From Branchiostoma floridae (lineage: Eukaryota; Chordata; Leptocardii; Amphioxiformes; Branchiostomatidae): DNA of 61,493 bases. The position numbers and the translations under genes are program-made. The stretch is taken from contig NC_049981.1 in NCBI RefSeq assembly GCF_000003815.2, positions 4,189,872 to 4,251,364 of the forward strand, given 5' to 3'. The notes under the pieces are model-generated. The model did not search any database and was not told the DNA's origin. It was given only the letters and a program-made list of their open reading frames with translations. Positions 40,701 through 47,700 of this stretch are shown here, in pieces; position 1 is the first letter of the stretch, and the number at the start of each line of letters is the position of its first letter.

Positions 40701-41684
40701 TTAAAAACTCACTCACGATCTCACGATCTATATATGCCCCTTCGTTCAGTATTGATCATGGTAAAATCCTTACAGCTTGGGCTATGGATAAACGTTAACA
40801 GTCCTATACAAAAATGACAGCCTCTGCCACACAGGGCACACTTGTAAGCTGGCTCAAGTCTGTTGTAGAATACCTTTCTCAGGATCCGCTTTTCTTCTGT
40901 ACTGCGTATCAGTCTGGCTTCTCCTGATTTTAGGTGCCTGGACACTGTGCAACTCTGCATACACTTTGAATGTCGGACACTTCGGCACATGGACACTTCG
41001 GCCCCCTGGCAATCAGGACATTTCGGCCCCAAGCCGAGGACACTTCGGCCCCATCCATCCATCCATCCATCCATCCATCCACGATATTTATCTAACACGT
41101 AGCTCGAGTTGACTAAATAACGTATAATTTTCGGACGTATGATTTTACTTGTATAGAATCATCTTGATTTTACAGGAGAGCGTGTTGGCTGTTTCAGATG
41201 TAACTGTGGTAGGTAAGTGTGTTTGCTATGTTTCAAGACTTAATGCTCAATATGTTTTATCGTTGCGTTTTACATAGCTGTTCGATTAATTTGTACATTG
41301 CATAGCATGTCCACGCACATAAGAATTAGCGGGGCCGAAGTGTCCTCTGAGCCTGGGCCGAAGTGTCCTCGGCCTGGGGCCGAAGTGTCCTGGACTTGGG
41401 GCCGAAATGTCCGGGCCGAAGTGTCCATGTGCCGAACTGTCCTGATACCTGCAACTCTGCATACACTTTTACTTCATCCATTCATCCATCCATCCATCCA
41501 TCCATCCATCCATCCATCCATCCATCCATCCATCCATCCATCCATCCATCCATCCATCCATCCATCCATCCATCCATCCATCCATCCATCCATCCATCCA
41601 ACCATCCATCCATCCATCCATCCAACCATCCATCCATCCATCAATCAATCAATCGGTCAATCAATCTGTCAATCAATCAATCTG

Positions 41685-41716
<32 letters not shown>

Positions 41717-44700
41717 CTAACTATTTCAGATCATGATAGGACTACAGAGTACAGCCATCATTCTCCCAGTAAACCTGCTCATCGTTTTCTTATTCCGCAA
41801 CTCTGGGTCGAGTCCCCCCAAGAAGAGGAAGACAAACTCAAAGAACAACGTGCATTTATACAATCCGCTCAAGTACTTTCTCTTCAAGAAAGAACATAAA
41901 CAACAGACTGTTGCCGGGTACGACACCGAGATCGACACTCCGTCATTCTGGCACCGTAGCGAGACCGATGCAAAGTGGGTCAGGCGTAATTCTGCAGCAG
42001 TCAGCTATCCAGAACCGGAAAGGAGGGAAAGTAGCAACTACAAGATTGCAGAGGACTTTGAAGAGAAGGGAAAATCCTCCATGCCATGGTGGGCTGTATA
42101 CATCGGTATGTTGAGATTTGATAAGTTTACAATGAAGATTATCCAATCTTCATTGCATTTATATTTATCACCTGAATGTCAATGGTCTCTATTTGTAAGT
42201 TATTTTGTACCTGTTTGCCTACATGTTTGCCTTATCTTGTACATGTTTTCCTGGAGTCATTGAAAAGCAACTTAGTCAGGTTACACCAACACACTGATAC
42301 TCCTCTTTATTTTTTTTTTCTTGTTCTGAGAAAAAGACTAGGAATATTTAGAAATTTTGATTTCATGATGTTTGTTTTTCTCATTGTTGCAAGATAGTTT
42401 ATAGATAGCTTATTTAGTTCTAGTTATCTTAGAATTACCTGAAGTCTTTTCGTCAATTAAGTCGTGGAAATCTTTTAAAGTTGATATTATCATCATGTCT
42501 TTTCATTCCGTTAAAAAAATATGGAACGCATGGAATTTTTTATTCGTCTCATCCAATAGAATACAATATAATTCTCTAAGTCTGAACAGGACCGGTAACT
42601 GAACTGTCTGTATACCGGTACCCACTCCTAATATCGATTACATACACTATTATATGTTTACGCAATGGTTTCCCCTGTAGGATGGCTGCTTGTGTGGTCC
42701 GCGAGTTTCGTGGCGGCGTTCTTCACCGTGCTGTACACCCTGAGTTTCGGCCGGGCGAAGGCGGAGGCGTGGCTCGTCACCTTCCTGACGTCATTCGTGA
42801 CCGACCTGTTCCTGATGCAGCCCTTCAAGCTGCTCATTGTGGCTTTGCTGTTTGCCTTAGTAATAAAGGTATGTTGAACTTAAGTTTAACTATAATATCC
42901 AACGCAATTATTGGACTAAAATTATCGACGAAACAGCATCAGTCTTTGTCAAGGAATGGACATTCCACTGCCGTCTTGATGTCACGTTATGCAGATAGAA
43001 CACGTGACTCAGTGAGCAGTGGATCATAAGTGAGTCACGTGTTCTATCTGCACAACGTGACCTCACGGTAGCAGTGGATTGTTCATTCCTTGACAGATAC
43101 TGTTGCTGTTCAGTCGGCAATTCTGTTGAGTCCAATAATTGTGTTGGGCATACAGTTAAAATGGTTCAAGAATGACTCCAAATTTTTACCAACACAGATA
43201 AAGTTTCAAGTTAAGTAAAGGTATATATTATGATTTTTTTCACTATAGTACATGACTAAGTTGTATACCAAGAAAGCCTTTAAAATTTTATCGTATTTCC
43301 TAAACGTCTTTATAATTGTTAGTTGTTACTATTATCAAATCAAGTTCTTACTACATGTGTCGAGTATAGCCGTAACTTTTATAATTTTTTTATTGTCTAT
43401 CTTTGAAATAACTCTAAAGCACAATTTTTTCAGACATCCATGCAAACTGTTACCAGTGTTGAGAAAATAAACTGTTTGCTGATCGACACATTTATAATTT
43501 TCGAGACAACAAATTGGATAGTTCTGCCGTTGAAACTTTTTATCAATTTTAGGATCTGATCTAGGCCTTTAAAGGATCTTTAGAGTAGCTTTGTGGTATT
43601 CATTGCAGTTCAGAGTTGTTGTTTTTTTTTCTGTGTTTTATACTACTACAGAAACCTATCGAAGATGAAGACCCTCAGCCAACCCCATTGCAAGGCGACG
43701 AAGAATACGTTGATGATAACAGACCGGTACGAAATGGCAGATTGATTTTTACTTATAGAACGCTAAATGTTGCGTTACATAACAGTTTCGTAGTTACGTT
43801 AAGCAATTCAATTTTTTTTATGCACATTAAACTTCTTCTGAAAATGAAGGCTGAAAATATCCAGCCTTGTCTATTTGCAAGTGCACAGTGCTATTAGGAG
43901 AATACTTACACATAATAATATGCCTTACTGGTTGACTTGAAATATACCTTTGTGCTATTAATGTGTTAAACCGTACTGGTACAGGTGTCCCTAACATGTT
44001 ATCTCTAGTATTTCTGTTATCATTGCAATTGTGACATTTGTGCTCGAAGCATTAAAAATGCTAGGTATTTTTCAGGCTTGTGTGTGTTTGTGTTTGTGTG
44101 CGTGCGTGCGTGTGTGTGTGTCGTGTCGTGTGTGTGTGTGTGTGTAAGTGTGTGTGTATAATTGTCTGTGTCTCTGACCGTGATACTCATTAGGAACGAT
44201 GTTACCTTGATCTGTGGGTCCTGTGGGAAACAGGATTATCTAGGCGGTGAAGTCCGCCATCTCTAAATGTCTTCTTTCCTTCGCAATGCAGGTCGTGAAA
44301 CATCATTCCCGACCGTGGTCAACAGCCACCGGTTGGATGCGTTATCTGGGAACTGCGAAAGCTGACAGATATCAGGACACAAGTGGAAATGTATATTTTC
44401 ATTTTTTTTTTGCATAGCTGACAAACCACCAAAATGCCACAGTACTTATTTCTTTAGTCCCCGGAAATTTTACCTGAAAATTAGTTAAGCAAGCAGGTAT
44501 GATAGAAGCAGAGGGGGACTTGAATATGACTGTATCCACTTTATGAAACTAATTGCATCAGGGATGTACATGTAGATTTTGTTTTTAGCAAGTTTCACCA
44601 GTCAAGCGAAATATCACTGAGTTATAGTATCTATTCTACATTCATGCCCGATTGAGCTACGTACAGGCGTAAACTTTAAAATGAAATAACACATAATGAC

Positions 44701-47700
44701 AAGACCTTTCATACTAATCTCATACATGACATGTTTTCTAACTAATAGTATTCTAATAAGTAGGTTTGACTTCATCTTGTATTATAGTGATGTTTTAAGT
44801 TTAAATTGAGATGTGTTTGTATAATATGATATGAGGAGAAATGAATTTTCCAGTACTTCACATAGATATAAAGTGAGGAAACTTCCCTATGTAACATTAC
44901 GGATACAATATGCTCCCCTAAAAAAATTTCAACTTAACTACAACTCTTCTAACAGATTCCTTACACTTGATGTTCCATGTTATTTATTCACAGACTTCTG
45001 GAGCAGAACATTCTGAATCACCACCGGATGAGTCCAAACTGGCCAAACACCGAGCTGAGAGCCTGCAGAAACGCATGAGACGTAAACAGATTATCGAGGT
45101 TTTGATGTTCGGACTGTTCGTGACGGTGATCATGGTGACGTCATACAGCGAAAGAAGCCCATTGGCTTTCCACGTGACGCAGAATGTAGAGGGGATCATT
45201 CTCAATGGCTTCTCAGAGGTATGGTCTTGGTCTTCTGTACATTTTTTTTTCCATTTTAGGCGCACTTTGCATCACATGGGGAAAACTGAGCGAGTTACCT
45301 TAATTTGGTGTGTGTAAAACTATTGCAAGATTTAAAAATGGGATTGAAAACAAAATTTCAGATCGATTGTCGCCCAGTTATTGCTTATTGGTGCATGGCT
45401 GAAGTGGAAAAAAGATGTTACAAAGTTTATAAAAGCCACGAATTTTGCTGGTTGTTTAGACCAATGTTCAGTAGGAAAATAACTATTTACGAAAAAAAAG
45501 GAACAAATGTTAATGTTCAACGAGCTCAAGATACTATAGATTACTATATGATATCTTTAGCAATAAAGATATAGAGGTAGATTCTAATCTGAACTCTAGA
45601 CTTTTTAATGCCAATTTGTGTTGTTAACAGATCCAGGACATCCCGTCCTTCTGGACCTGGGTGACGACTGGGTTGATACCAGCCACCCATGCGGCCCGGT
45701 GGTACAATGGTTGGAGCGTGACGAAGACGATGGGTCTGGATAACATGGTGACTCACCTGCTGGGACAGGTACAGCTGCGGCAGGTGCGACTTAGGCCAGG
45801 TGAGTCCGCGTCTTGATTTTTTTTACCGATTTTGCTTAAGGTGGTATCTCACTGCACTTGGTGCACCAGTGTGGCACTGCGGGGTTGGAAAGATCACACA
45901 AACGATTTTTCCTACGTTTTGTGTATTTTGTTGTTTTCATAGTCATAGTTTTAAGTATTACACAATATCTGAATTATAAAAAGGGGCGATAATAACAAAA
46001 TAGTGCCGCAGTGAACGAACCCCGCAATGCCCCACCGATGCCGCAAGTGTAGTGAGATACCGCCTTTTTAATGTTAGTGCTGTAGGCCTAAAGACCATAC
46101 CCAATCGATAAAAAAATGTTTCAGTTCGAAAAGTTTAAGTTAAGAAAATTAGGCATATTGCCTACGTCGCCTTTAATTGACCTTTCCTTTTTTAGTATAC
46201 ATGTATTGAGAAGCATCATTTATTTATTGTTCCAGGGAAACACTGTGATGCACCCGAAAGGATGCCAAACGTGACGTCACGTTGTAGCGCGCCATATTCT
46301 CTTGATCTTGCCGACACCCAGAACTTCACGGAACGGTGGAACGCAACTGCGAACGCCACGGGCGACGTGTTTTGCATTCCAACAGCAGTTTTCACCAATG
46401 CAACGGAATATCCTGAATTTTACAACTGTTTGGAAGCAAACAATGGCGGACAGGGTCCGTGGAGGTACACATTTGCATCCGTCACTGATGGTGAGTTATG
46501 TTCATTTCATGATGAAATGATGATATTAAACTTTTGCAGATTTGATTTTAATTGTTGTTTTAGATTCGAAAGATGATTGTGATGTTTACAACCTACTCAC
46601 AAATGCAGCTCTGGTGTCATTTCTACTTTTTACAAGTAGTAGAGTATAATTGTTTTTGGTATATCTTTTGTGTGTGTTTGTTTGTTTGTTCGTGTGTGTG
46701 TGTGTTTTGTGTGTGTGTGCGTGTGTGTGTGTGCGTGTCTATGTGTGTGTGCTAGTGTGCACATGCATGTGTGTGTGTGTGTGTATGTTTGCGTCTATGT
46801 ATTCGTCTGTTTGTGTTTCTACACACACTGTTTCACCAGAAGATAGTTGGCTAGTCTTCTAACACTGATCCCCTTATTTATACACTCAGGCTTCCCCTAC
46901 TTTGGAAAACGAGGCATCTACCCAGCGGGTGGCTACGTGACTCCCTTTGGTAGTTCAGAACTGACCAGCTTAGCACGCGCAGCTTACCTACAAGAACAGG
47001 AATGGCTGGACGAAAAGACAAGAGCAGTCTTCATCGAACTTCTCCTATACAACCCCCACGTGAACTTGTTTACCGTGGTTTCCATGGCAGTGGAGTTCAC
47101 CAATCTGGGAGCAGTATACAAGGGGTCAGAGGTCGTGACCTTGCGACTCATCCAACGCGACGCCATCTTGCTTTTTGTTCTGAGGGGCATCTTTGCCCTG
47201 TTTGTCCTTGTGTTCGCACTCAGGGAAGGTGAGCATTACTAAGCCATGTTGATTCAATTATGTAGATTACATCCTCTTGGAACCGCTAAACTGATGCGAG
47301 CTAGCGAATAAAAAAACTAAAGTTTGACAAAATTTTAAATAAAAGATATTTGTTCTTTCACGTCTTCTTCTTTGATCTTGGAATTAATACTGACATTTTA
47401 TTATTTTATTACCTCATAATCCATTTGGGGGATATGAAACCAGTTGTCTGGGAAACCATAAAGATGATCAATTGCTAAAATCAGCATATCTATTCGTGAT
47501 GTATCAAAAACGAAGTCAAAACTTCATCTCTAAACAAACTAACAAACTAAAGTTGGTATCTCACTGCACTGGTGCCGTGCACTGCGGGGTTCGTTCACTG
47601 CGGCTCGATTGTCTTATTTTTACCGTTTGTTTTAATTTAGATATTTCGTAATGCCTGAAAGTATGATTTAGAAGACAAAAAAATACACAAAGCGTAAGAA

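Noticed and set aside
41175-41212. Possible small exon (TTTTACAG/GAGAGCG...GTAG/GTAAGT) between exons 31 and 32
   Set aside because: It is 38 nt long, so it would break the frame that exons 31 and 32 share directly, and exon 31 joins exon 32 in a family-typical way.
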